A stretch of DNA of 64,000 nt from UBA1672 sp963977495 (GTDB lineage: Bacteria; Pseudomonadota; Alphaproteobacteria; Micavibrionales; Micavibrionaceae). Positions 54,840 to 63,892 of the stretch are shown piece by piece; positions within the stretch are counted from its first letter, which is position 1, and every line of letters begins with the position of its first letter. Below the pieces are notes generated by a model that was not told where the DNA came from, did not search any database, and saw only the letters and a program-made list of their open reading frames with translations. A program made the translations under genes and the position numbers. The DNA is taken from NCBI GenBank assembly GCA_963977495.1, contig CAXBOT010000001.1, forward strand, positions 1,364,001 to 1,428,000, in the 5' to 3' direction.

Positions 54840-55697
54840 ATGCGCTTTTTATCTATTTCCTTGTTAACAGCCCTGTTATTTTCATACGGCATGACACACA
54901 GTTATGCCCAAGACGCACAACAAGAAACAGTACAAGAACAAACCGTAGCCGCAGAACAACCTACTGTTACCGGTGAAACAGGTGAAACTGCTCAATCGGA
55001 TAAAGCCGCCGAGAACACAGAAAGTGAACCACCAAAAGCCGCACCTGTAAAAAAACAAAATGCTTTTTCACGTGCGAGTGACAAGCAAATTGCAGAAGCA
55101 CAAAGATTCTATAACAAATGTAAAGACAACGAAACGCTGAGTACGCGGAAAGACTGCAAGTGCGCGGCGACTTCTTATCTGGAAACTCGCTTAGAGCTTG
55201 GCGACGAAGCCTCTGTTGCGCAAATCACCGCTGACAATATTAACACCTGCCTTAAGGATGAAAAATCAGCCATTAAAAACCCGAATGATCTGGATCTTGG
55301 TGTAACAGAAACGCAAATTAAAGAAGCTCAGTCCGTTAATGATTGGTGCGAAAGCAAAAAAGATGTCAAAAACAAAATTGACTGTGAATGCCTCGCTGCT
55401 AAATATTTAGAACAACGCCTCGAAGTCGGCCCCCTAATAGGGCGTGACGTTATTTTGGGGACATTAAATGGCGAGTGCCACAATCTGGTTGGGCAGGCTG
55501 GCGTAGCCTATTCATCTTGCATGCGTGGCTCAAAAAATCCGCCAGCAGGTATTGATCAAAAACAATATTGTGAATGCTACTCACGAGCATATACACAAAG
55601 TCTTGAGCAGCATGCCGGAAAACTCGGCCCGTCATCAAGAAATAACCTCTTATTCTACGCGCGTATGAAATGCGGAAAGCCCGATTCTTACAAATAA
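54840..55697 (+). CDS. secreted protein with three Cys-rich repeats
   Basis: 285 aa with a signal peptide (MRFLSISLLTALLFSYGMTHSYA, cut before QDA), then an acidic Gln/Thr/Glu-rich linker to about 75. Three related ~65-residue units follow, with the pattern C-x(9-14)-C-x-C-x(8-10)-Y or similar...C. The first has YNKCK...KDCKCAATSYLETRLELG, the second NDWCE...IDCECLAAKYLEQRLEVG, the third YSSCM...QYCECYSRAYTQSLEQH. Repeats 1 and 2 are clearly duplicates. Twelve cysteines in the mature part suggest disulfides in the periplasm. Family not recognised. Confidence 0.7.
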   Translation: MRFLSISLLTALLFSYGMTHSYAQDAQQETVQEQTVAAEQPTVTGETGETAQSDKAAENTESEPPKAAPVKKQNAFSRASDKQIAEAQRFYNKCKDNETLSTRKDCKCAATSYLETRLELGDEASVAQITADNINTCLKDEKSAIKNPNDLDLGVTETQIKEAQSVNDWCESKKDVKNKIDCECLAAKYLEQRLEVGPLIGRDVILGTLNGECHNLVGQAGVAYSSCMRGSKNPPAGIDQKQYCECYSRAYTQSLEQHAGKLGPSSRNNLLFYARMKCGKPDSYK

Positions 55698-55716
55698 GAA
55701 ACGGATCTTTGAATAT

Positions 55717-57324
55717 TTAGGAAATATTGCCCATATCTTTGGTTAAGATATTCTCGCAATAAAATGCGCATATTGTTTCGATCGTTTGGCTATTTTGTAA
55801 TGTAAACTCTGCGTTCGTGCGCATCGCTTTCACCAAACTCGCGCCGCCAACAGCAGCAGAAAACGCCTTAAGATACGGCGTGCAGAGCCACGATATTTCA
55901 TCCATATTTTTATCTTTTGCCAACGTCATCAAATGATCCGTTGCTTGGGACAACTTGTCGATATACGCGTCATCAATCACGCCTTTCATATCGTCAAGAT
56001 ATGCTCTGGCAACCACGCCTTCATCACGCAACACTTTGCGGAACACAAAATCTGCGGCTTGAATGCCGTTTGTACCTTCATAAATCGGCAAAATGCGGGC
56101 ATCACGATAATATTGCGCTGCGCCTGTTTCCTCGATAAAGCCCATACCGCCATGCACCTGCACACCGATGGAGGCAACCTCCACCGCCATATCCGTACAC
56201 CACGCCTTCACAATCGGCGTCAGGAAGTCAACACGCGCCTTGGCCTGCGCATCACCGGCAACAGCTTTATCAAGCTCTACCGCCGCCCCATAAGCCATAA
56301 GCCGCCCGGCCATCACGCGCGATTGCATATCCATCAACATGCGGCGCACATCTCCATGCTCGGCAATTACCACGCGTTCCCCTGTTTGAAACGATTTACC
56401 CTGCACACGATCATGCGCATAGGCCAGCGCATGCTGAAACGCACGCTCGGCAATCGCCACGCCTTGCAGACCAACACAAAGACGCGCGTTATTCATCATC
56501 GTAAACATACATTTCAGGCCAGCATTTTCTTCGCCAATCAAATAACCGCGCGCCGAATCAAAATTCATCGTGCATGTGGGGGAAGCATGAATGCCGAGCT
56601 TATGCTCCAACCCGATACACTGCACCGCGTTCTTTGTGCCGTCCTCCAACATTTTAGGCACAATAAAAAGCGATATCCCGCGCACATCATCGGGCGCATC
56701 AGGCGTTCTGGCCAATACGAGATGGATGATGTTGTCGGTTAAATCATGGTCGCCATAGGTGATAAATATTTTCTGGCCGGAAATATTATAACTGCCGCCA
56801 TCCTGTTTCTCAGCCTTCGCGCGCAGCAACCCAAGGTCAGAGCCCGCCTGTGGCTCGGTCAAATTCATTGTTCCCGTCCATTCCCCTGAAATAAGTTTGG
56901 GGAGGTATGACGCTTTTTGTTCTTCAGAGCCATGCGATGATATCGCCTCAACAGCGCCCTGATTGAGCAACGGACACAGCCCGAAAGACATATTTGCCCC
57001 CTGCCACATTTCCTGCACCGGAAACGCCAAGGCCCATGGCAAGCCCTGCCCGCCAAATTCAGGATCAAAAGGAACGGCGTTCCAGCCGCCATCGCAATAG
57101 GCTTGATAGGCTTCCTTAAACCCCTGCGCCGTTTTAACCGAATCACCATCCAGCACCGCGCCTTGCGAATCAGCACTCTTATTTAACGGAGCAAGTACGC
57201 CGGACGCCAGTTTCGCCGCTTCATCCAAAATGGCTTCGCATGTTTCAGGATCGAGGTCATCATGCTGAAACCCCAGAACGTCATGCAAAATAAACAACAT
57301 TTCTTTAACAGGCGGTGCGTACAT
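55717..57324 (-). CDS. acyl-CoA dehydrogenase (DmdC-like branch)
   Basis: 535 aa. Three-part acyl-CoA dehydrogenase fold: FAD/substrate motifs GTMNLTEPQAGSDLG and KIFITYGDHD, and the helical C-terminal part with GVQVHGGMGFIEETGAAQYYRD. PIYEGTNGIQA carries the catalytic glutamate. The long N-terminal region and C-terminal extra domain resemble the 3-methylmercaptopropionyl-CoA dehydrogenase (DmdC)/FadE-like branch, usually near 590 aa, so the C-terminal extension is somewhat short here. Substrate unknown. No other beta-oxidation genes are adjacent. Confidence 0.88.
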   Translation of the reverse strand: MYAPPVKEMLFILHDVLGFQHDDLDPETCEAILDEAAKLASGVLAPLNKSADSQGAVLDGDSVKTAQGFKEAYQAYCDGGWNAVPFDPEFGGQGLPWALAFPVQEMWQGANMSFGLCPLLNQGAVEAISSHGSEEQKASYLPKLISGEWTGTMNLTEPQAGSDLGLLRAKAEKQDGGSYNISGQKIFITYGDHDLTDNIIHLVLARTPDAPDDVRGISLFIVPKMLEDGTKNAVQCIGLEHKLGIHASPTCTMNFDSARGYLIGEENAGLKCMFTMMNNARLCVGLQGVAIAERAFQHALAYAHDRVQGKSFQTGERVVIAEHGDVRRMLMDMQSRVMAGRLMAYGAAVELDKAVAGDAQAKARVDFLTPIVKAWCTDMAVEVASIGVQVHGGMGFIEETGAAQYYRDARILPIYEGTNGIQAADFVFRKVLRDEGVVARAYLDDMKGVIDDAYIDKLSQATDHLMTLAKDKNMDEISWLCTPYLKAFSAAVGGASLVKAMRTNAEFTLQNSQTIETICAFYCENILTKDMGNIS

Positions 57325-57359
57325 GCATATACCTCTTTCGTTTTAAAAATTTGAATAAT

Positions 57360-57881
57360 CTAAAAGTCTACCCCGATAGCGCTTAACAAAAAGACAAGAA
57401 TGACTAAAACAATGATAACCGCCAACGTAATAAGAATATATTGAAAAATAATGGCAAAAGTACCCAAAATGACTGCAGAGCCTGCGATATAACGATTTTG
57501 TTTCTGCAAGAACGCAATCACCGCACTTAAAAGCCCGCCAAACGCAATAACAACAACAAGAAATGACCAGTAATCCGTCCAATGTGACGGCACGGCTGGC
57601 TCTTCCTTCGGGCTTATATCCTGCTCTGCTCGCGTGTCTGCCGTATCGGCCGCCTCAAAAACCCATGACCAGAGCTTTTGCATTATATCCACGGCCATTT
57701 CACCGCTATCAACTTCGACAATAACAGGCGGCGGCGGGGCAAAAGCATCCATGACCCACGGCGTTGACGCAGACAGCATGAATGCCAAAAACGTGATAAA
57801 AAGCGCTATAACGGCAAAATTACTGCCATTATTGTACCTCTGCTTTGTACTTTGCTCTGCATATAGATCGCTCACAACCAT
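57360..57881 (-). CDS. small multi-span membrane protein
   Basis: 173 aa. There is one N-terminal helix (about 22-45), a periplasmic Pro/acidic loop (APPPPVIVEVDSGEMAVDIMQ), and three C-terminal helices (about 106-172) ending VLVFLLSAIGVDF. Not recognised. It is upstream of, and on the same strand as, the acyl-CoA dehydrogenase gene (35-bp gap), so the two may be co-transcribed. Confidence 0.6.
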   Translation of the reverse strand: MVVSDLYAEQSTKQRYNNGSNFAVIALFITFLAFMLSASTPWVMDAFAPPPPVIVEVDSGEMAVDIMQKLWSWVFEAADTADTRAEQDISPKEEPAVPSHWTDYWSFLVVVIAFGGLLSAVIAFLQKQNRYIAGSAVILGTFAIIFQYILITLAVIIVLVILVFLLSAIGVDF

Positions 57882-57974
57882 TCCCTTTTCTCAGCTTTCA
57901 CCATTCTGGCACGCCACTTGCAAAACTTCAAACAGACGTTCAGAAACACAAATCGGATTAGAGTAAGAAATATT

Positions 57975-58907
57975 ATGAGTTATGAAACAGAAGCATTAAA
58001 ATTCAATAGCTTAGGGAAAAGCATGGCACATGTTCCAAAAAATATTTTAAACGCAATCAATGATGCAAGCCAAAGTTCGGGGGTCGATTTTTCCTATCTG
58101 GTCAATCAGGCGAACACTGAAAGCAGTTTTAACCCGAATGCAAAGGCCAAAACCAGCTCCGCCACGGGGCTCTATCAATTCATCGACAGCACATGGCTGG
58201 ATATGATCGAAAAATACGGTGCGCAATACGGCATAGAAACGGAAGGCAAATCCAAGTCAGAAATCCTAAACATGCGCAAAGACCCTGAAAAGGCTTCTTT
58301 TATGGCGGCGGCTTTTGCTTCGGAAAATGAGAAGTTCCTCAACGCAAATTGGGGCGGCGATGTCGGCCCGACGGAGCTGTATCTCGCGCATTTTCTTGGC
58401 GCAAGCGGGGCAACGTCTTTCCTTAATGCACGCGATGAAAACCCGTTGCGTAGCGCCGCAGACCTAAACCCGCGCGCCGCCAGAGCAAATCGCGGTGTAT
58501 TTTACGACCGCGAAACAGGGCGCGCCCGCACGATGGAAGAAGTCTACGCTCTATTCGATAAAAAATTCGACAATGACGTCGGCGCAGGCATGGCAAAACC
58601 TCAAGTAGCACAAATTCCCCTGCCGCCCTCTACGCCGGATCAAAAGCTTGCCCGTAATAACAGCCTGTACCCACCGCGCGGCCTTTCCAAAAATATCATC
58701 ATGCAGCGCGCGCAAGCCATGCGTGAAGGCACATACACCAATAAACATGAGAACAGTCTATACGCCTCCCTTCAGGCCAAACAAGACAGCAACAGCGCTG
58801 TAAAAACGCCGCAAAGCCCGTTTTTCAGCCTCATCGCTAAACCGCTGGATCTCATGGTGCTGACCCAAACAACCAAACCTTCTAAAGTCATTGGTGACAA
58901 AGGCTGA
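57975..58907 (+). CDS. lytic transglycosylase (SLT domain)
   Basis: 310 aa from the ATG at 57975. An earlier in-frame ATG lacks a ribosome site. The goose-lysozyme-like SLT domain spans about 20-140: the catalytic Glu is in VNQANTESSFNPNAKAKTSS, followed by ATGLYQFIDSTWLDM and the late LYLAHFLGASGATSFL. The rest is a Pro-rich tail. No signal peptide is visible, as in flagellar or phage-type transglycosylases, so how it reaches the periplasm is unclear. It would cut peptidoglycan glycan strands. Confidence 0.82.
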   Translation: MSYETEALKFNSLGKSMAHVPKNILNAINDASQSSGVDFSYLVNQANTESSFNPNAKAKTSSATGLYQFIDSTWLDMIEKYGAQYGIETEGKSKSEILNMRKDPEKASFMAAAFASENEKFLNANWGGDVGPTELYLAHFLGASGATSFLNARDENPLRSAADLNPRAARANRGVFYDRETGRARTMEEVYALFDKKFDNDVGAGMAKPQVAQIPLPPSTPDQKLARNNSLYPPRGLSKNIIMQRAQAMREGTYTNKHENSLYASLQAKQDSNSAVKTPQSPFFSLIAKPLDLMVLTQTTKPSKVIGDKG

Positions 58908-58928
58908 TGTTTTGACTAAAACAAAAGC

Positions 58929-59681
58929 ATGTGCGAACAACCGCTTATTCATGTTTTAAATAAATCTTTGGCGCTACACCAAGCCCCGAACGGCTTTCGC
59001 ACATCTATGGATAGCGTCATGCTGGCTGCGGCCTGCCCTATAAAAGCCGGACAAACTGTGCTTGATCTTGGTTGCGGCGTCGGCAGCGCAGGTCTATGCG
59101 TCCTGAAACGTGTGCCTGATACCACGCTGGTGGGTGTTGATATCCAACAAGACCATATTGATCTGGCAAAACAAAATGCCCATATCAACGCCATGGATGC
59201 GCGCACTGACTTCGTTTGCGCGGATATACGCAACGCGCTTGATATCGCAACATTCGATCATATTATCTGCAATCCGCCTTATAAGGACGCCGGCGCGCAC
59301 AGGCAATCCCCCTCTCTGGCCAAGGCGCGCGCCATGGGGCATATTGAAGATGATTTGAACTTACAAATCTGGATCACCCGAAGCTGGCATCATATAAAGG
59401 GGCAAGGCAGCCTGACATTGGTGCATGAAGCCGGACAAACAGATGTTATCTTGCACGCCTTATATAGTGAGAATGGCGGCAGACGCTTTGGCAATGTCGA
59501 AATCATTCCGCTCTATCCCAAAGAATCCATGGCCGCGAAACGTGTAATTATCCGCGCCTATAAACACAAGAAATCACCAGCAACGTTGCATCGCGGCATC
59601 GTTATGCATGATGAGCAAGGCGCACATACAAAAGAGGCCGATGACATTTTGCGTCACGCGGCCCCTTTATATAATCGATAA
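58929..59681 (+). CDS. TrmN6-like SAM-dependent N6-adenine methyltransferase
   Basis: 250 aa. SAM site VLDLGCGVGSAGLCVLKR, acidic ribose ligand VGVDIQ and the catalytic NPPY motif (IICNPPYKD). The N-terminal GFRTSMDSVMLAAACP is typical of the YfiC/TrmN6 group, which methylates A37 of tRNA-Val. Length agrees with the family. It begins 21 bp after the transglycosylase stop, probably in the same transcript. Other small-molecule or rRNA substrates cannot be excluded. Confidence 0.82.
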   Translation: MCEQPLIHVLNKSLALHQAPNGFRTSMDSVMLAAACPIKAGQTVLDLGCGVGSAGLCVLKRVPDTTLVGVDIQQDHIDLAKQNAHINAMDARTDFVCADIRNALDIATFDHIICNPPYKDAGAHRQSPSLAKARAMGHIEDDLNLQIWITRSWHHIKGQGSLTLVHEAGQTDVILHALYSENGGRRFGNVEIIPLYPKESMAAKRVIIRAYKHKKSPATLHRGIVMHDEQGAHTKEADDILRHAAPLYNR

Positions 59682-59692
59682 TAGAATTAAGC

Positions 59693-60040
59693 TTATGCAG
59701 CTTCGGCTGTTTTGTCTTTCACTTCTTCTGACGCGCCGTTTTTCTTAACAGATTCAATACCGTTTTCCATCGCTGCGGCTGATTCATACATTTCGCTGCG
59801 GCCGATTTCCTGATGATTTTTCGCTTTCAACACGAAGTAATCTTTTTCATTCTTCGCCTTGCGTCTTTCATATAGAGCATCATCGCTGCTGTTTTTTTGA
59901 ACAGATTCAATACCGTTTTCGCACGCTGATTTGGTCGTATAAAGCTCACTGCTTAGGATAATTTCATGATTACCCGCTTTCAAGTTAAAGTGAAACTGAC
60001 CATCTTTTGCCTGCTTTATTTCGTAGTAACCATTAGCCAT
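59693..60040 (-). CDS. YegP/DUF1508 family protein, two tandem repeats
   Basis: 115 aa made of two copies of the ~50-residue DUF1508 fold: YYEIKQAKDGQFHFNLKAGNHEIILSSELY...ENGIESVQKN and ERRKAKNEKDYFVLKAKNHQEIGRSEMY...ENGIESVKKN. It has a short charged tail. This is the normal two-repeat YegP layout. Biochemical role unknown. Converges on the methyltransferase gene with 11 bp between stops. Confidence 0.9.
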   Translation of the reverse strand: MANGYYEIKQAKDGQFHFNLKAGNHEIILSSELYTTKSACENGIESVQKNSSDDALYERRKAKNEKDYFVLKAKNHQEIGRSEMYESAAAMENGIESVKKNGASEEVKDKTAEAA

Positions 60041-60135
60041 TATATGTGCTCCTCATTTAAATATTGGGATTGTAATATCCTATAGAACCCTGTTTTCCTG
60101 TGACTTACAAGAAAAAATCAGATAAAAATGCGCGC

Positions 60136-61275
60136 CTATTGCGGTGCATATTTATCCTTTAATCTCAAAATCGGTTTTTCAAGAAAACGATAGCTCAAAA
60201 GCGCCGCAGCAAAGGACAAGGCAAACCCCAAACACAATAAAATCCCGTGGACTTTCCAATAGCCTAAATCATACTGATAGAGCTGGCGCACTAGAATCAT
60301 CATAATCGGGCTATGAAACAAATACATGCCGTAACTAACGCGCCCGACTTCGCGCAACGCTCTGCATGAGAAAAACCGTTTCACGATATGATCGTCTTTT
60401 GACAAGAAAACATACGCCAACAAAGATACATAAAGGATGCTGAACAACGTTAAGCCATAACGTATCATGGCGTTCTGGCTTTCTACTTTTGTATCTTGCG
60501 CAAATAATATAATGAGAATAACGGCAAACACTGCGCACATCACATAGGGTAAAAATCGATGATACTCCTTTATTTTATCCCGATACCGCGCGCATAGAAC
60601 ACTCAACAACGCCCCCAATGCCAAACTGTCTAATCTTGATATCGTGAATGTATAGGCCCATTTATATTGCGATAAATCTGTGAACACGATACGCAGCCCC
60701 CATGACAGCACGATCATAAAAGCACAGAGCAGAAAAACACCGCGCATACGCCCCTTATAAAAGGAGAGAAACACCAGCGGCCAAATCAGATAAAACTGCT
60801 CCTCCGCTGCCAATGACCATGTGTGATCCAGCAGAATAAACTGATCCAAATTATGTGAAAATGACCAGTTTTGAAGATAAAAAAGATGGGTCCATACTTT
60901 GCCGTGATCCAAGCCATCAATACCAAAGACAAAAAAGAAATACGCCAAGAACACAAACAGCACTGCGTAATAAAGCGGGAAAATCCGCAAAGAGCGCCGG
61001 ATATAAAAATTTCTCAGCGGCCTCGGGTCCTGCGCAGTATCCATCAAAATACCGGTAATCAAAAAACCGGAAAGCACGAAAAACAGATCAACGCCTGTCT
61101 CCCCTAACATCGTCAATAAATAATATGAATAGGTCGCACCGACAAGCTGCTGCTCCAGCCCGATTGTCACAAAATACGAAGAATGGAACCATAAAACCAA
61201 AAGAAAGGCCATGCCCCGTAAACCATCAATGGCGGGATAATGTTGTCCGACGATCAGTGGTTTATGTGCATCCAT
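60136..61275 (-). CDS. acyltransferase-3 family membrane protein (OafA-like)
   Basis: 379 aa with about ten membrane helices. Conserved acyltransferase-3 motifs are AIDGLRGMAFLLVLWFHSSY (catalytic His), FFVLSGFLITGIL, RNFYIRRSLRIFPLYY and HTWSLAAEEQFYLIWPL, and the late YGMYLFHSPIMM. It would O-acetylate LPS, capsule or another glycan. There is no SGNH domain. It begins 12 bp after the GlyRS stop, on the same strand. Confidence 0.92.
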   Translation of the reverse strand: MDAHKPLIVGQHYPAIDGLRGMAFLLVLWFHSSYFVTIGLEQQLVGATYSYYLLTMLGETGVDLFFVLSGFLITGILMDTAQDPRPLRNFYIRRSLRIFPLYYAVLFVFLAYFFFVFGIDGLDHGKVWTHLFYLQNWSFSHNLDQFILLDHTWSLAAEEQFYLIWPLVFLSFYKGRMRGVFLLCAFMIVLSWGLRIVFTDLSQYKWAYTFTISRLDSLALGALLSVLCARYRDKIKEYHRFLPYVMCAVFAVILIILFAQDTKVESQNAMIRYGLTLFSILYVSLLAYVFLSKDDHIVKRFFSCRALREVGRVSYGMYLFHSPIMMILVRQLYQYDLGYWKVHGILLCLGFALSFAAALLSYRFLEKPILRLKDKYAPQ

Positions 61276-61287
61276 ATAATATTGATA

Positions 61288-62772
61288 CTAAGATTTGCCG
61301 ATTTTATCACGCAAAAACGGCTTGATATTATCAAGCGGAATGCGCTCTTGCTGCATTGTATTGCGATGACGCACTGTTACGGTTTCATCGTCCAGCGTGT
61401 CATTATCAATGGTGAAACAAAACGGCGTGCCAATCTCATCCTGACGCGCATAACGCTTGCCGATATTTTGTTTGATATCAAGATCAACGACAAATTCATC
61501 ACGCAGGTTCAAATAAAGACGCTGCGCAATGCCCGTATGCTCTTCTTTAGCGGTCAAAGGCAAGATAGCGGCCTTCTTAGGCGCCATAGATGGGTGGAAG
61601 TCCATATATACGCCGGACGGGCGCGTGTCATCCACAGTGTAAGCCTGACAGATCAGAGCGAGCACCCCGCGTGTCAAACCGGTTGATGGCTCAATCACAT
61701 GCGGCATAAAGCGTTTATTATCGGGCTGGTCAAAATATTCCAGCTTTGTCCCTGAAAATTCCTGATGCTGCGTCAGGTCAAAACACCCACGATGGGCGAT
61801 GCCTTCTAATTCATCAAATTCGGGCGCGGAAAACGGAAAACGATATTCAATATCGATTGTACGGCTCGAATAATGTGCGAGATCATTTTTAGGCACATCC
61901 AGAAAATGTAACTCAGATAACGGTACACCGACCGATTCCCAGAATTTCGTGCGTTGCTCGACCCAAAAATCAAACCACATCGGCACGTCTTGCTCTTCAC
62001 AGAACCATTCCAGTTCCATTTGTTCAAACTCACGAGAGCGGAATATGAAATTACGCGGCGTAACCTCGTTCCGAAATGCTTTCCCGATCTGTGCAATCCC
62101 GAAAGGCACGCGCACACGGCTCGAATCAACCACATTCTTAAAGTTCAAGAAAATCCCCGCACAGGTTTCAGGGCGCAGATACGCTTTATTCTCGTCCCCC
62201 GCCGTTGCACCGACATAAGTATGGAACATCATATTAAACTGGCGCGGCTCGGTTAATGTGCCTGCCTCTTTGACGTCCGGTCCGATTGTAAGGGCCATTT
62301 GCTCTGTTTCAAGCGAATCAAATGTCGTGATTTCAAAATCACCCACACTGCGCCCGCCGCCAAGTTTTTTCAGGCGTTTTTCGATTTCCTCAGATGTCGC
62401 ATCTTTATCAAACGCCAGAACAGCCCCGACACCATCTTTCGGGATATAGGCTTTCAAATGGTCTGCGCGATAGCGTTTCTTTGATACGCGGCAATCAACC
62501 ATCGGATCAGAAAATCCGCCGACATGCCCTGATGCTTCCCATGATCTTGGGTTTTGAATGATTGACGAATCAACACCAACAATATCAATCGGCGTGCCAT
62601 CAGGCCCGATTGGCGGCGTCAGCACCATATCTTTCCACCAACGATCCCGCAGATTGTTTTTAAGCTCCACACCAAGCGGGCCATAGTCCCAGAATCCGTT
62701 TAAACCACCATAAATGTCAGACGCCGGGAAGATAAAACCACGTCTTTTGCACAAGGATACTATGTCTTTCAT
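61288..62772 (-). CDS. glyS: glycyl-tRNA synthetase, dimeric class IIa type
   Basis: 494 aa. N-terminal GFIFPASDIYGGLNGFWDYGPLG, motif 2 FRNEVTPRNFIFRSREFEQMELEWF and motif 3 near GLTRGVLALI, followed by the anticodon-binding domain (AILPL start). This is the single-chain, homodimeric GlyRS found in eukaryotes, archaea and a minority of bacteria. Most Proteobacteria use the unrelated alpha2beta2 GlyQ/GlyS enzyme. Complete and apparently functional. Confidence 0.93.
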   Translation of the reverse strand: MKDIVSLCKRRGFIFPASDIYGGLNGFWDYGPLGVELKNNLRDRWWKDMVLTPPIGPDGTPIDIVGVDSSIIQNPRSWEASGHVGGFSDPMVDCRVSKKRYRADHLKAYIPKDGVGAVLAFDKDATSEEIEKRLKKLGGGRSVGDFEITTFDSLETEQMALTIGPDVKEAGTLTEPRQFNMMFHTYVGATAGDENKAYLRPETCAGIFLNFKNVVDSSRVRVPFGIAQIGKAFRNEVTPRNFIFRSREFEQMELEWFCEEQDVPMWFDFWVEQRTKFWESVGVPLSELHFLDVPKNDLAHYSSRTIDIEYRFPFSAPEFDELEGIAHRGCFDLTQHQEFSGTKLEYFDQPDNKRFMPHVIEPSTGLTRGVLALICQAYTVDDTRPSGVYMDFHPSMAPKKAAILPLTAKEEHTGIAQRLYLNLRDEFVVDLDIKQNIGKRYARQDEIGTPFCFTIDNDTLDDETVTVRHRNTMQQERIPLDNIKPFLRDKIGKS

Positions 62773-63090
62773 CGCTAAATATGTCCGTTTTTACTTGAAG
62801 TTGTCACAAAAAAGAAAAGATTTTGAACTTTTTCACATTTTTTTTCATGGGCATCATGGCGCGAAAAACGACAGAAAACAAGGGACAAGGTTGACAAAAA
62901 GGGAATAGAGCTTAAAAATAAAGCGAATTATTCAATACCGAAACCATCGATACCAATACCGAAACTACATAGTATTTAAGCATAGCTTTACTTTATAGTT
63001 GTTACACAATATTTTAAATAAAAAGAACACTTACTGTAATATTACAAATAATAAAGTAATCTATAGTATATATTTTTACATCTTTTTTTC
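62773..63090. other. AT-rich intergenic region
   Basis: No convincing gene. Contains AT-rich DNA and a short repeated AATACCGAAAC (near 62931 and 62957). The glyS promoter should lie at its left end. Only the promoter at 63091-63120 was found beyond it. Confidence 0.4.
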
Positions 63091-63120
63091 TTGACCGTGC
63101 ATGTTCTGTTCGTGTAATAT
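63091..63120 (+). promoter_or_regulatory. sigma-70-type promoter of the small Gly/Pro-rich gene
   Basis: TTGACC (63091-63096) and TAATAT (63115-63120) with 18 bp between, about 33 bp before the ATG at 63153. Both boxes are near consensus, so strong expression is expected. Confidence 0.6.
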
Positions 63121-63152
63121 TTAATCATACTTACTTATAGAGGTTGGACAAA

Positions 63153-63416
63153 ATGTCTAGAAGTATCGAAAGCGTGAATTTCGGAAACCAAACTGGAGAT
63201 GTTTCAAAAAGTTTTGGTGGATCAGAAGGAAACAGGGTTTCCGCGCAAGAAAGAAAGAAAGTATCCAGTGGCGGCGGCGATGATGTTCCAATTCCACCAC
63301 CCTTTAAAACAGACCCGCCAAAAAAAGCAAAAGGTGGCAGTTTTTTAGGAAGACTGGGTGAAAACTTTTCGAATAACTGGGCTTTTGAAGGTGGCATGCC
63401 ACACGATTACTTCTAG
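63153..63416 (+). CDS. small Gly/Pro-rich protein of unknown function
   Basis: 87 aa from the ATG at 63153, with GAGGTTGG 6-13 bp upstream. A TTG three codons earlier is less likely. Soluble, no signal peptide, with a central low-complexity part (SSGGGDDVPIPPPFKTDPPKKAKGG, read in parts) and a more ordered C terminus (FLGRLGENFSNNWAFEGG). It has its own good promoter and a terminator beyond the hairpin array, so it looks real. Not recognised. Confidence 0.6.
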   Translation: MSRSIESVNFGNQTGDVSKSFGGSEGNRVSAQERKKVSSGGGDDVPIPPPFKTDPPKKAKGGSFLGRLGENFSNNWAFEGGMPHDYF

Positions 63417-63457
63417 TAAGAAAAAGTTAAAGACAGCGAGTTGAACAGAATTAAAAA

Positions 63458-63815
63458 GAGCAAAAGCTCAAAAATATAAAAAAGAAGGCGAAACAAAAAG
63501 CCTTTGAGTTTGGGAATACAAAAAAAGAGGGCAAACCCTCACTAGGTTGAAAAAAGAGCAAAAGCTCAAAATATAAAAAAGAAGGCGAAACAAAAAGCCT
63601 TTGAGTTTGGGAATACAAAAAAAGAGGGCAAACCCTCACTAGGTTGAAAAAAGAGCAAAAGCTCAAAATATAAAAAAGAAGGCGAAACAAAAAGCCTTTG
63701 AGTTTGGGAATACAAAAAAGAGGGAAAACCCTCATCAGGTTGAAAAAAAGAGCAAAAGCTCGAAATATAAAAAAGAAGGCGAAGCAAAGAGCCTTTGAGT
63801 TTGGGGACTACAAAA
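63458..63815. repeat. tandem array of 97-98-bp units made of small hairpins
   Basis: Four units start at GAGCAAAAGCTC (63458, 63556, 63653, 63750). Each holds three hairpins: GAGC-AAAA-GCTC, AAGGC-N10-GCCTT and GAGGG-CAAA-CCCTC (the third is GAGGG-AAAA-CCCTC in unit 3). Differences between units fall mostly in loops and linkers, while stems are kept. Unit 4 has a different third hairpin. Read on the minus strand, each stem is followed by a T-run, so the array is a row of about eleven terminator-like hairpins downstream of the minus-strand gene at the window end. Confidence 0.85.
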
Positions 63816-63816
63816 G

Positions 63817-63845
63817 AAGACGACCGAAAATACGGCGTCTTTTTT
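63817..63845 (+). terminator. terminator after the hairpin array
   Basis: AAGACG-A-CCG-AAAATA-CGG-CGTCTT followed by T residues: a nine-pair stem with one bulge. It is oriented to end transcripts from the small Gly/Pro-rich gene after they have passed through the repeat array. It takes the place of the third hairpin of unit 4. Confidence 0.7.
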
Positions 63846-63892
63846 GCTTGAAAAACACTTTAATCGCCGCCCTACCCTAAAATTTTAAATGA

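Noticed and set aside
63451..63787. Open frames on the minus strand of the hairpin array (Phe/Leu/Ser-rich)
   Set aside because: They arise from A-rich repeats read in reverse, and composition and hairpin conservation argue for non-coding DNA. No ribosome site was seen.
63458..63815. CRISPR-like array
   Set aside because: The units are contiguous and nearly identical over their whole length. There are no unique spacers and no cas genes.
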